In this document: positions 1 to 6,314 of the stretch, one piece after another
Layout of the letters: every line of letters begins with the position of its first letter
Numbering within the stretch: the stretch's first letter is position 1
Assembly: GCA_021780055.1 (NCBI GenBank)
Contig: JAJXZM010000072.1
Location: 1-7,649 of the forward strand
Origin: Acidobacteriota bacterium
GTDB lineage: Bacteria; Acidobacteriota; Terriglobia; UBA7540
DNA length: 7,649 nucleotides
Reading direction: 5' to 3'
Position numbers and translations under genes: made by a program
The notes under the pieces: generated by a model
Told to the model about the DNA's origin: nothing
What the model saw: only the letters and a program-made list of their open reading frames with translations
Databases searched by the model: none

Positions 1-37
1 GATACGCTTGCTCGGGATTGTAGGGAAGAAATTTCAT
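1..37 (-). CDS. Transposase, N-terminal 12 codons only (IS1182-like), runs off the left edge
   Basis: On the minus strand an ATG at 37-35 opens a frame reading MKFLPYNPEQAY before the window ends. This start closely resembles the opening of IS1182-family transposases, which begin with a short 'F-x-x-Y-N/D-P-x-Q' segment followed by a 'LLPPS' motif that would lie just outside the window. A strong Shine-Dalgarno (GAGGAGG, 50-44) sits 6 nt upstream, so the start is well supported. The gene lies downstream of and in the same direction as the receptor gene, whose reading frame ends abruptly just before it. The family call rests on 12 residues and on memory of the family, not on a search; any other protein with the same start cannot be excluded. 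Confidence 0.5.
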   Translation of the reverse strand, partial: MKFLPYNPEQAY

Positions 38-57
38 TCGTCGCCTCCTCATCCCGC

Positions 58-88
58 ATTATACGAGTTCGTCAATCCCAGTTGTCAC
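58..88 (-). promoter_or_regulatory. Candidate transposase promoter
   Basis: On the minus strand GTGACA (88-83, five of six matches to the -35 consensus) is followed after 19 bp by a perfect TATAAT (63-58). The predicted start would fall about 14 nt before the transposase ATG and just upstream of its Shine-Dalgarno. The -10 hexamer overlaps the TAA stop (61-59) of the truncated receptor. The 19-bp spacer is longer than optimal. Confidence 0.4.
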
Positions 89-3000
89 ACAGACTCCAAA
101 GGGAAGACCGTAGACAAACCCCATTTTCAACACATGTGTGTGGTCAAAGCCTGCTGTTCCACGGTTGAAAGGCTGGCAACCCTGAGGCAAAAGCGATGAC
201 GGCGGACAATTGAAGAAGAGTCCGCTACTCGAAGACAAGGCAGCCTCGTCATTTTCGTAGGAGATTGTGTGTGAATAAGTATAGGAACCTTGCAGGAACA
301 ATCCGCTGGTCATTCTGCGAGATACGGAAACCTGCAATGAATGGTAGTGGGAGTCCAGATAACCCTGCCCTTGCAAAGTTGTTACAAAGCGGTTGAATTG
401 GGCAAGAGGCTGTCCGGCCGAACCGGCCCCGAGGGGCGCCGCATTGATGTTGCGAGAATTAAATTCATGGACGAAGTGGTTTCCCACGTACCCGGCGTTC
501 AAGTAGATGTTGCCAGGAAGCTTCCTCTCGACCGTGAAATTCCAGAACTCCACGTAGCCGCGCTTGAACAGGCCCGGCGCCATTGTGCCGACAAAGACAT
601 TGCTTGGAGGGGTTATAGCCCCTGACTGGAATCCCGTTGGGGCTGCAATGAGCGGCACGCCTTCAGCCAGTCCGGGAATTGCGTTCGCGCTATTCGTCCC
701 ATTATTAAAGTTCGAATACGGCAGGAAGCGAGTGACGCGGCTGTTTCCTGCCACGAAGTTGGTTGCACCAATGGTATAAGGGTAGAAACCGCGGAAGGGG
801 CGCTCGAGCGGCAGCGTGTCATACGTAATCCCAAACGCAGTGCGAATGACCGTTTTATTGTTCAGCTGATAGGCTATGCCCAGCCGCGGGGCAAACAGTT
901 TCTTGCTGCTGGATACGCCCAGATGTGTGGCGTTATTCCCGAGGCCGCCAAGCATCAACTGATTAGTGCCGGCGTCATAAACTTCGAATTTGCTGATGCC
1001 GTCCCGAGTGATCAGCGGGAAATACTCCCATCGCAGTCCGGCGTCCACAGTAAGTCTGGAAGTTATTCGATAGGTGTCCCCAACGTAGAGGGCCTCCTGC
1101 CAGTCCTTGTTGGTGAGTTTTATAAATTGCTGCCCATTCTGCACCTGGCTTGCCAATCCAAGGTCGAAAAGCGCAACACCGTTCCACGGGGCGGAGTTGA
1201 AACCGACCGGTGCACCGGCGCCGTTGTAAAACTGTGCTTGGGACCCGGTGCCGGCAGCGTCCGTCGCCGAGTTCAGAAACGTGTTGTCATCATATGTGTA
1301 GGCGGCGCCGCGAACGCAGCAAACCACTTCCGGCTGCCAGTGGTTCAGATGGTTGTGTGCAGCATCAAATCCAAAGACGACCGTATGGTTCCCCTTAATC
1401 CAGGTTGCGTTTTCGTCGAGCGTCAGCTGCCAGTCGTTCCGCCACATGGGTTCCCACGACTGACTGGTGCCTAAAGTGGTGAACTCACTGATGGCGACTC
1501 CAGGCATGCCGCTATACCGGGGATCATTCGCCGGCGTATTGCTGTTGACCAGTCCGAGAACCGACTGGCCGTAACTTTTGCCGAAGTCCGGCAGTTGGTT
1601 ATGCTCGCCCATGCGAGTGAAGCCGACATGCCCGGTCAGCACCAGATCGGGTTTTGCCGTCCAGGTATGCCCGATGGTTACCATCTGGGCTGTATCATGA
1701 GTGAGCCCTGTGCCGGCGCCCTGGCCTGCAACGCCATAATCACTGTCATCATTCAATACGGCCCGCTGGAGCGCGTACTTGCCCCACAAAGTCTGCCTGT
1801 CGCTGATGTTGTAATCCACCTTGCCTGTATAGATGTTTCGGTCCCAGCGCGAGTTCCGCAGGCGAATATCGTTTTGGGAGGTGTTCTGAGTGAACGGCTG
1901 GCCCAGTGTGTTGTTGGGTGTATAGGGCGCCATCAGTTGCCAAAAGTTTGTGGCACCCTGATAAAGCCGGTTGGATGGAACGACGTTGTTTTGGAAAGCA
2001 CAGCGGCCCTGGCCTGTGGCCGGGTTTCCGGTGGTAGGGTCATAAACCATGCCTTCTTGTAACTGAACCATCGGACCTGCTGCGGGCCCGCTGGAGTTAC
2101 TGGTGCAGACCATCACGGGGTTTCCGGCGGAATCGTAAAGAGGCGCGCCAAGGTAGGAAGAGAAATCTCCGTTCCGCATATTCACAGGAGGAATCAGCCC
2201 CGTATCCGCTGCATTCTGGCGCTGGAAATAACCGTCCCAGTTGCCGAAAAAGAATACCTTGTTCTTCACAATCGGGCCACCCATCGTGACTCCATCATTG
2301 TTTCGGATGTCCTTTGGCTTGCTTCCGGAAACATGGACAAGTGCATTCTGCGCATTCAGGGACTGGTTGGTGTTATAGGCATAGACCGAACCGTGAAACT
2401 GGTTGGTTCCGGATTTTGTAATGATGTCGGTGGCAGCCCCGGCCGTCAATCCTTTTTGGACGTTGAAATTCGAAGTCTGCACGTTGACTTCCTGCACTGT
2501 TGCCGCCGGAGGTATGAGCACCATGTGATCGGGCAGCCACAGAAACACGTCCGTGGCGCCGTCCACACGCGAGGTGTTGATGTGCTGTGGCAGGCCATTC
2601 GAGTTGATGGCAAAAGAGCGGTCCGGGGCGTCGGCCAGAGAGTTGGGGTAGTTGCCTGTAAGGGCCGTTAAAGATACAACTCCTGGCGCCAGCAATTCCA
2701 CGCTCTGAAAGTTGTGATAAATGTTCAGCGGCAGGTTCTGCACTGCATAGCTGCTGATGGTTGTGTGGACATCGGTCTTCTGGGTTTGCAGTGTCGCGGC
2801 TGAGCCGGAAACCGTTACCTGCTGGGTGACGGCACCTACGGACAGTTGTACGTTCTGCTGGTGTACCGAACCCACGGTCACGCTGACACCCGTCGTTTTA
2901 ACCGGTTTGAACCCTTGAGCTGATACGCTGAGGGTGTAAGTTCCCGCAGGAAGGTCGATAATCGTGTACTCTCCCGCGGACCCGGAAGTTGTAGTCCGGG

Positions 3001-3187
3001 TTAATCCCGTGTTGTCATTCACGATTGTGATTCCTGCCCCTGGCACGACAGCTTGAGTCTGGTCGGTTACAGTTCCTACTATTGAACCATAAAGAACCTG
3101 AGCATTTATCCGCCGAACCGGGACCAACATGAAAATAGTTGCTGCGATGAGACATATTGCAACTCTGGACACAGACCGAAGTAGCAT
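59..3187 (-). CDS. Oar-like TonB-dependent receptor, C-terminally truncated by a probable IS insertion
   Basis: Outer-membrane receptor of the acidobacterial Oar-like type, thought to take up large substrates such as glycans in partnership with TonB. I chose ATG 3187 rather than the longer start at 3289 because GAGGAGGT (3203-3196) lies 8 nt upstream and because it begins directly with a signal peptide (basic start, hydrophobic core at residues 9-22, likely cleavage after about residue 29, 'NAQ'). Residues about 34-120 form a carboxypeptidase-regulatory-like beta-sandwich with the typical 'G-x-V-T-D' and 'G-E-Y-T-I-x-D-L-P-A-G-T-Y' motifs. A plug-like segment follows (NLPL, LLAPGV; residues about 150-290), then a long beta barrel. 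The product is 1042 residues. After the 'HVLKMGFVYGLPFG' barrel motif only VCVTTGIDELV remains; family members normally continue for well over a hundred residues and end in an aromatic residue. It is therefore probably non-functional or poorly assembled. Confidence 0.88.
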   Translation of the reverse strand: MLLRSVSRVAICLIAATIFMLVPVRRINAQVLYGSIVGTVTDQTQAVVPGAGITIVNDNTGLTRTTTSGSAGEYTIIDLPAGTYTLSVSAQGFKPVKTTGVSVTVGSVHQQNVQLSVGAVTQQVTVSGSAATLQTQKTDVHTTISSYAVQNLPLNIYHNFQSVELLAPGVVSLTALTGNYPNSLADAPDRSFAINSNGLPQHINTSRVDGATDVFLWLPDHMVLIPPAATVQEVNVQTSNFNVQKGLTAGAATDIITKSGTNQFHGSVYAYNTNQSLNAQNALVHVSGSKPKDIRNNDGVTMGGPIVKNKVFFFGNWDGYFQRQNAADTGLIPPVNMRNGDFSSYLGAPLYDSAGNPVMVCTSNSSGPAAGPMVQLQEGMVYDPTTGNPATGQGRCAFQNNVVPSNRLYQGATNFWQLMAPYTPNNTLGQPFTQNTSQNDIRLRNSRWDRNIYTGKVDYNISDRQTLWGKYALQRAVLNDDSDYGVAGQGAGTGLTHDTAQMVTIGHTWTAKPDLVLTGHVGFTRMGEHNQLPDFGKSYGQSVLGLVNSNTPANDPRYSGMPGVAISEFTTLGTSQSWEPMWRNDWQLTLDENATWIKGNHTVVFGFDAAHNHLNHWQPEVVCCVRGAAYTYDDNTFLNSATDAAGTGSQAQFYNGAGAPVGFNSAPWNGVALFDLGLASQVQNGQQFIKLTNKDWQEALYVGDTYRITSRLTVDAGLRWEYFPLITRDGISKFEVYDAGTNQLMLGGLGNNATHLGVSSSKKLFAPRLGIAYQLNNKTVIRTAFGITYDTLPLERPFRGFYPYTIGATNFVAGNSRVTRFLPYSNFNNGTNSANAIPGLAEGVPLIAAPTGFQSGAITPPSNVFVGTMAPGLFKRGYVEFWNFTVERKLPGNIYLNAGYVGNHFVHEFNSRNINAAPLGAGSAGQPLAQFNRFVTTLQGQGYLDSHYHSLQVSVSRRMTSGLFLQGSYTYSHTISYENDEAALSSSSGLFFNCPPSSLLPQGCQPFNRGTAGFDHTHVLKMGFVYGLPFGVCVTTGIDELV

Positions 3188-3321
3188 ATCCCGATACCTC
3201 CTCGGCTTAAGGTGAAAGAGATCGACCTCAGACCCGACGCAAAGTTGAGCAGAAAAGGATAAGCTGGCCCAATCGCAAATTTTCAGCACATAGTAGAAAA
3301 CTTTCTAGATTTATGCCACGA

Positions 3322-3351
3322 CTAATAACACATCAGGAAATGAGCTGTCAA
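3322..3351 (-). promoter_or_regulatory. Candidate sigma-70-type promoter of the receptor gene
   Basis: On the minus strand a perfect TTGACA (3351-3346) is followed after 18 bp by TATTAG (3327-3322, four of six matches to TATAAT). Transcription would begin near 3315, giving a leader of about 128 nt before the receptor start codon. The position and direction fit, but the -10 element is imperfect. Confidence 0.45.
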
Positions 3352-3356
3352 CGTTC

Positions 3357-3414
3357 TCTTTCGAAGATTATCGTTATGACACTTAGAACGGATTCTTTCG
3401 AAGCTCTTTGGAAA
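3357..3414. repeat. Three copies of a TCTTTCGAAG-type box upstream of the receptor promoter
   Basis: TCTTTCGAAG occurs exactly at 3357-3366 and 3394-3403, and a degenerate copy (TCTTTGGAAAG) begins at 3405. The core TTCGAA is a palindrome. The first copy abuts the -35 side of the receptor promoter and the others lie farther upstream, at 37- and 11-bp offsets. This arrangement suggests binding sites for a dimeric activator, but no known regulator is recognised. Confidence 0.3.
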
Positions 3415-3523
3415 GTCTTGGCATTTCAGAGGGAGCAGGCGCACTCGGACCGGTGGGGGGGACGCCCGGGGTTTCGTCTGCAGGGGTGAAGTAGTTTCCT
3501 GCTCAAACGACGCGCGTCTCCGG

Positions 3524-3529
3524 TATGAT
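3524..3529 (+). promoter_or_regulatory. Weak -10 candidate for the archease operon
   Basis: TATGAT (five of six matches to TATAAT) lies 88 bp before the archease ATG. No convincing -35 hexamer is found 16-18 bp upstream, so an activator or a different sigma factor would be needed. This is only a candidate. Confidence 0.2.
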
Positions 3530-3616
3530 AAAGTTCCGGGCTGTGCAAATTGCAGTGGCGCGATCTTCGGCTTTGTGTCGAGTGACCGTTCAGACTGTTG
3601 CTTTGCCCCCGATGCC

Positions 3617-4033
3617 ATGCCGAGTTTTCGCATTCTGGAACACACCGCTGATATTGGATTTGAAGCCTTCGGCTCGACGCTTCCCGAAGTGTTTGAAAAC
3701 GCAGCGCGGGCGCTCGCGCACCTGATCGCGGAGCCGGCAACCGTTGAGCCCAGGGCGGAAATCCGCATTGAAGTTCAGGGGGCGAACCCTCCTGATCTTC
3801 TGGTAAACTGGCTTAGTGAAATTCTTTTTCAGCATGACGCCGAGCGCTGGTTGTTCCGCGATTTCAGAGTTGAAAGGCTTGACGATCATGCGGCCACAGG
3901 CATAGCATTGGGCGAAAAATTTGACGAGGCACGCCACCAGACCAACCTGATGGTGAAAGCCGTGACTTACCATCAACTCAGCCTGCAGCAGACGGCTGGC
4001 GGATGGCGCGCGCAGGTTTACCTTGATATCTGA
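3617..4033 (+). CDS. Archease (RtcB RNA ligase activator)
   Basis: Archease is a small protein that helps the RNA ligase RtcB with guanylylation and multiple turnover in tRNA splicing or RNA repair. The 138-residue product has the expected length. It opens with the hallmark F-R-I-L-E-H-T-A-D-I-G (residues 4-14), continues with 'LLVNWLSEILF' (61-71) and the 'GEKFDEARHQ' segment (99-108), then 'VKAVTYHQL' (113-121), and ends in the acidic tail Y-L-D-I. The acidic residues D12 and D137 are at the usual metal-site positions. I chose ATG 3617 because homology begins there; an in-frame GTG at 3575 would add 14 unconserved residues. Neither start has a clear Shine-Dalgarno, so a leaderless or weak start is possible. 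It is the first gene of a four-gene operon, with one base separating its stop from the next ATG. No rtcB is visible nearby. Confidence 0.92.
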   Translation: MPSFRILEHTADIGFEAFGSTLPEVFENAARALAHLIAEPATVEPRAEIRIEVQGANPPDLLVNWLSEILFQHDAERWLFRDFRVERLDDHAATGIALGEKFDEARHQTNLMVKAVTYHQLSLQQTAGGWRAQVYLDI

Positions 4034-4034
4034 G

Positions 4035-5126
4035 ATGCAATGCGAAGCCCCGGCGCACTCGGCGGCTGCTCAAATCGGTCCTGGCGGGAATACCTTGTCC
4101 TGCGTACCGGGGCGGTTTTCTTCGCCTGCTGCACGCCTTTCCGGATTGCTGTTCCCCTTGTGTTTTGCAGCGCTTGGATTGTTGCTGGTTTTCGCCGCGC
4201 CGCGCACCGTTTTTCCTTCGAACGACAGTTACTATCACATCCAGGAAATCAATCCGCATGTTTTCGTCTGGGTTGGGGAAGACATCCTTAACCAGGAGGG
4301 CGACCCCCAATTCAATCGCGCCGGAAACGCGGGGTTCATCATCACTCAGGACGGCGTGGTTGTGGTCAACACGACCAACTCGCCTTTTAATGCCCGCGCA
4401 TTGCTCTACGAGATTCGCAAGCGGACGGACCAGCCGGTCCGCTACGTCATCAACACCAGCGCTTCGCCTGACGCCATGCTGGGCAATGAAGCCTTTGCGG
4501 ATTTCGGCCCGGTGATCCTTTCCACTCCCCAGGCTGCCGAGCAGATGCGCAATTACCGGAAGGAATTTCCCGCGCGGCTTGATCGGGACTGGAAATTTGC
4601 TGTAAGCATGCGCGGCATCCACCCGCTGCCGCCCACCCAGACTTTTGACAAGGACACGACGCTCGATGTGGGCGGCCAGGAGATCAAACTGATTACCCTG
4701 GGCGAGAACACTGCTCCGGGCGACGCCGCTGTCTATCTGCCGCAGTCGAAGGTGGTTTTCCTTGGCAACATTTTTGAAAACGATTATATTCCCCGGATCG
4801 GCTCGGCGAACCTCAAGCAATGGATTGAAACGCTGCAGAAGGTCGTCTCGTGGGACGCCAATGTTTATGTTCCCGGCCACGGCCTGCCGGCCGGAGCAGT
4901 CCAGGTGCAGCATTTCCAGCAATTTCTTGAATGGCTTTCCGGACAGGTGCGGCTGGGAATCCAGAGGGGCAAGTCTCTGCAGCAGATCCAGGACCAACTC
5001 GTGCCCTTCCAAAGCGTACAATGGCACGCGCCGGAACTTGAGGGCGAGGCTGTCACCGCCATTTACCGATTGTTGACGCGAGAAGATAATCAGGCTTCAT
5101 CATCTGCTGGAACGCCAAATCCATAA
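4035..5126 (+). CDS. Metallo-beta-lactamase-fold protein with degenerate metal site, membrane-anchored or exported
   Basis: The 363-residue product has a 34-residue N-terminal extension, a hydrophobic segment (about 36-55) that should act as signal or anchor, and then an MBL-fold domain: 'HVFVWVGED' (75-83), 'NAGFIITQDGVVVVN' (98-112), 'RYVINTSASPDAMLGNEAF' (136-154), 'GENTAPGDAAVYLP' (223-236), 'VVFLGNIFEN' (240-249) and 'VYVPGHGLP' (277-285). Family knowledge places metal ligands at HxHxDH, a third His, a bridging Asp and a last His. Here the first motif is S142-A-S144-P-D146-A147, the third His is N225, the bridging Asp is N245, and the strand Asp before the active site is N112. Only D146 and H282 remain. 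It is most likely not a normal zinc hydrolase. ATG 4035 starts one base after archease, indicating translational coupling; an in-frame TTG at 4146 would trim the extension but has no ribosome binding site. Confidence 0.82.
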   Translation: MQCEAPAHSAAAQIGPGGNTLSCVPGRFSSPAARLSGLLFPLCFAALGLLLVFAAPRTVFPSNDSYYHIQEINPHVFVWVGEDILNQEGDPQFNRAGNAGFIITQDGVVVVNTTNSPFNARALLYEIRKRTDQPVRYVINTSASPDAMLGNEAFADFGPVILSTPQAAEQMRNYRKEFPARLDRDWKFAVSMRGIHPLPPTQTFDKDTTLDVGGQEIKLITLGENTAPGDAAVYLPQSKVVFLGNIFENDYIPRIGSANLKQWIETLQKVVSWDANVYVPGHGLPAGAVQVQHFQQFLEWLSGQVRLGIQRGKSLQQIQDQLVPFQSVQWHAPELEGEAVTAIYRLLTREDNQASSSAGTPNP

Positions 5127-5144
5127 AATAAAAGGAGCTGCTTC

Positions 5145-5579
5145 ATGGATAATCCCCGACGAGCTTTTCTGGCAGCCATCCCCGCTTTGATGGCTGCGCG
5201 CGCGCTGGCCGCCGAAGAGAATTATCTGCCTTCAAAAGTTTATGAATTTTCCAAACTGCCCGTGCAGCATGGCAAGACCAATACATCGCGTCCGGTGCTG
5301 GACGGGCTCACGCATGAAGACTGCCGGATTGAGGTCCACGAATCGGACCTGGCTCCGGGCAACAGGCCGCACCCGCCCCACCATCATTCCCACGAAGAGA
5401 TGTTTTTTGTCCGGCAGGGCACGCTTGAGATCACCATCAAAGGCAAGAGTTCCAAGGCGGGACCGGGCTCGGTAGCTTTTATCGCATCCAACGACGAGCA
5501 TGGCATCCGCAATGTGGGCAATGACCATGCCCAGTATTTTGTTCTGGCCATCCACCGGCCGGGCGACAAGGAAAGCTGA
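5145..5579 (+). CDS. Cupin-domain protein with Tat signal peptide
   Basis: A 144-residue single-domain cupin. The N-terminus (P-R5-R6-A-F-L, then a hydrophobic stretch to 'ALAA' at 20-23) looks like a twin-arginine signal, implying folding with its metal in the cytoplasm before export. Cupin motif 1 is intact: H79 and H81 of an HxH, E85, and G92 after the standard six-residue gap. Motif 2 is 'GSVAFIASNDEHGIRN' (108-123), with H119 as the fourth ligand and N123 conserved, although the usual proline is alanine (A114). The start is supported by AAAGGAG (5131-5137), 7 nt upstream. It lies 18 bp after the MBL-fold gene and 3 bp before the second cupin. The substrate is unknown; small cupins include sugar or dioxygenase-type enzymes and sensors. 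Confidence 0.85.
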   Translation: MDNPRRAFLAAIPALMAARALAAEENYLPSKVYEFSKLPVQHGKTNTSRPVLDGLTHEDCRIEVHESDLAPGNRPHPPHHHSHEEMFFVRQGTLEITIKGKSSKAGPGSVAFIASNDEHGIRNVGNDHAQYFVLAIHRPGDKES

Positions 5580-5582
5580 AGC

Positions 5583-6038
5583 GTGACCGACTGGAAAGAA
5601 CACGGCATTCGTATTGTGCGCTCGGGCGAGCTGGACCCGAACACGCCGCAGACGCCCGGCATGTCGCGCGCGGCGGCCATTACTCACGCGCGCACGGGCG
5701 CAAGCAAGCTGTGGGCGGGAACGGTAGTAGTTGCTCCCGCGGTCTCCAGCGGGGCCCATCATCACGGCGAACTTGAAACCGTCCTTTACATTGTGCGCGG
5801 GCGCGCACGATTTCGCTGGGGCGACCACCTGGAATATGTTGCGGAAGCCGGCCCCGGCGATTTTATCTACGTCCCGCCCTACGTTCCTCACCAGGAAATG
5901 AACGCACGTCCCGATGAGCCCGTCGAGGCCGTGATCGTCCGTAGCGGCCAGGACCCCATCGTTGTGAACCTCGATATCCCCAGCCCCGAACCCGGCAACG
6001 CCAACGCCTGGAAAGATCCCTTCCACTTGCGGGAGTAG
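5583..6038 (+). CDS. Cupin-domain protein, cytoplasmic
   Basis: A 151-residue single-domain cupin without a signal peptide. It starts at GTG 5583, three bases after the preceding stop, with AAGGAA about 8 nt upstream in the end of the previous gene, so translation is probably coupled. Motif 1 is 'HHHGELETVLYIVRG' (59-73), giving H59 and H61 plus E63 or E65 as ligands; motif 2 is 'GDFIYVPPYVPHQEMN' (92-107), with H103 and N107. The N-terminal 'PQTPGMSRAAAI' (22-33) precedes the cupin core, a layout I associate with small cupins annotated only as cupin-domain proteins. It has little similarity to the neighbouring cupin beyond the motifs, so the pair is not a recent duplication. Function is unknown. 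No hairpin-plus-T terminator is seen after its stop. Confidence 0.85.
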   Translation: MTDWKEHGIRIVRSGELDPNTPQTPGMSRAAAITHARTGASKLWAGTVVVAPAVSSGAHHHGELETVLYIVRGRARFRWGDHLEYVAEAGPGDFIYVPPYVPHQEMNARPDEPVEAVIVRSGQDPIVVNLDIPSPEPGNANAWKDPFHLRE

Positions 6039-6115
6039 CTTTTTCCCGTGCCGCGGACATCACAGAGGCCGTTCTGTCTGCGCCGCCCCCACTGAGACTC
6101 ACTTGGCAAGAGCGT

Positions 6116-6144
6116 TTGCGCGGGAATCCGCAAGGGCGTACAAT
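6116..6144 (+). promoter_or_regulatory. Candidate promoter of the small secreted protein gene
   Basis: TTGCGC (6116-6121, three of six matches to TTGACA) and TACAAT (6139-6144, five of six) are separated by 17 bp. Transcription would begin near 6151, leaving a leader of about 165 nt that contains the inverted repeat at 6234-6258. The -35 element is weak. Confidence 0.3.
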
Positions 6145-6233
6145 CTTCTTCCCCATTGGTAAAGGAGAAGGCGAAAGCCGATCCAGCCATTTTGGGGAGG
6201 CATCCCAGTAGAGCTGCATGATGGACAAGCCAT

Positions 6234-6258
6234 GGGGACAAATGTGAACCATGTCCCC
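6234..6258. repeat. Inverted repeat GGGGACA/TGTCCCC in the leader of the next gene
   Basis: GGGGACA (6234-6240) and TGTCCCC (6252-6258) are perfect 7-bp inverted copies around an 11-nt loop, with one extra wobble pair possible outside. There is no T-run after it, so it is not a standard terminator. It ends 44 nt before the Shine-Dalgarno of the small protein gene. It could be an RNA leader hairpin, an operator or a dispersed REP-like palindrome. Confidence 0.45.
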
Positions 6259-6314
6259 GCCCTCTGGCGTAATCCAGGGATCAAGACACGAACTTCAATA
6301 TCGGAGGAATTGTT

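Larger units (their letters stand above)
1..95 (-). mobile_element. Probable left end of an insertion sequence inserted in the receptor gene
   Basis: The receptor reading frame matches the Oar-like family up to the 'LPFG' barrel motif (about positions 96-105) and then loses all resemblance, while a transposase-like start codon follows at 37. The junction is therefore placed near 95. The outer terminal inverted repeat should lie near 70-95 but cannot be defined because the other end of the element and the target duplication are outside the window. The boundary is an inference. Confidence 0.45.
3188..3616. other. Divergent intergenic region between receptor and archease operon
   Basis: A 429-bp gap between two divergent genes. 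The receptor-side half is AT-richer and holds the receptor promoter, a leader of about 128 nt and three TTCGAA-type boxes. The archease-side half is G-rich around 3450-3490 and holds only a weak promoter candidate. Reading frames that cross it on the minus strand (for example 3322-3768) are the antisense of archease and have no ribosome binding site, so I see no gene here. Confidence 0.7.

Noticed and set aside
923..1474. 183-codon plus-strand frame, with similar ones at 1595-2062 and 2333-2671
   Set aside because: All lie opposite the receptor gene, which has strong family motifs throughout; they lack ribosome binding sites and recognisable domains.
3454..3487. G-rich stretch with several G-runs, possible quadruplex
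   Set aside because: The loops between runs are long and uneven and there is no nearby element that it would explain, so it is probably compositional.
3322..3768. 148-codon minus-strand frame crossing the intergenic region
   Set aside because: It overlaps the archease start in antisense and contains the receptor promoter; there is no start signal or recognisable domain.
3978..5027. 349-codon open frame on the minus strand
   Set aside because: It is antisense to the MBL-fold gene, has no family resemblance and no ribosome binding site, and its composition (Arg/Gly/Asp-rich) is typical of frames opposite GC-rich coding sequence.
5232..6026. 264-codon open frame on the minus strand
   Set aside because: It spans both cupin genes in antisense, whose sense frames have clear motifs and ribosome binding sites.
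6145..6179. CTTCT/AGAAG stem and GGC-GAAA-GCC mini-hairpin, considered as a riboswitch or small RNA
   Set aside because: The stems are short (3-7 bp with a bulge) and the sequence does not match the conserved cores of riboswitch classes I can recall, including the c-di-GMP type.
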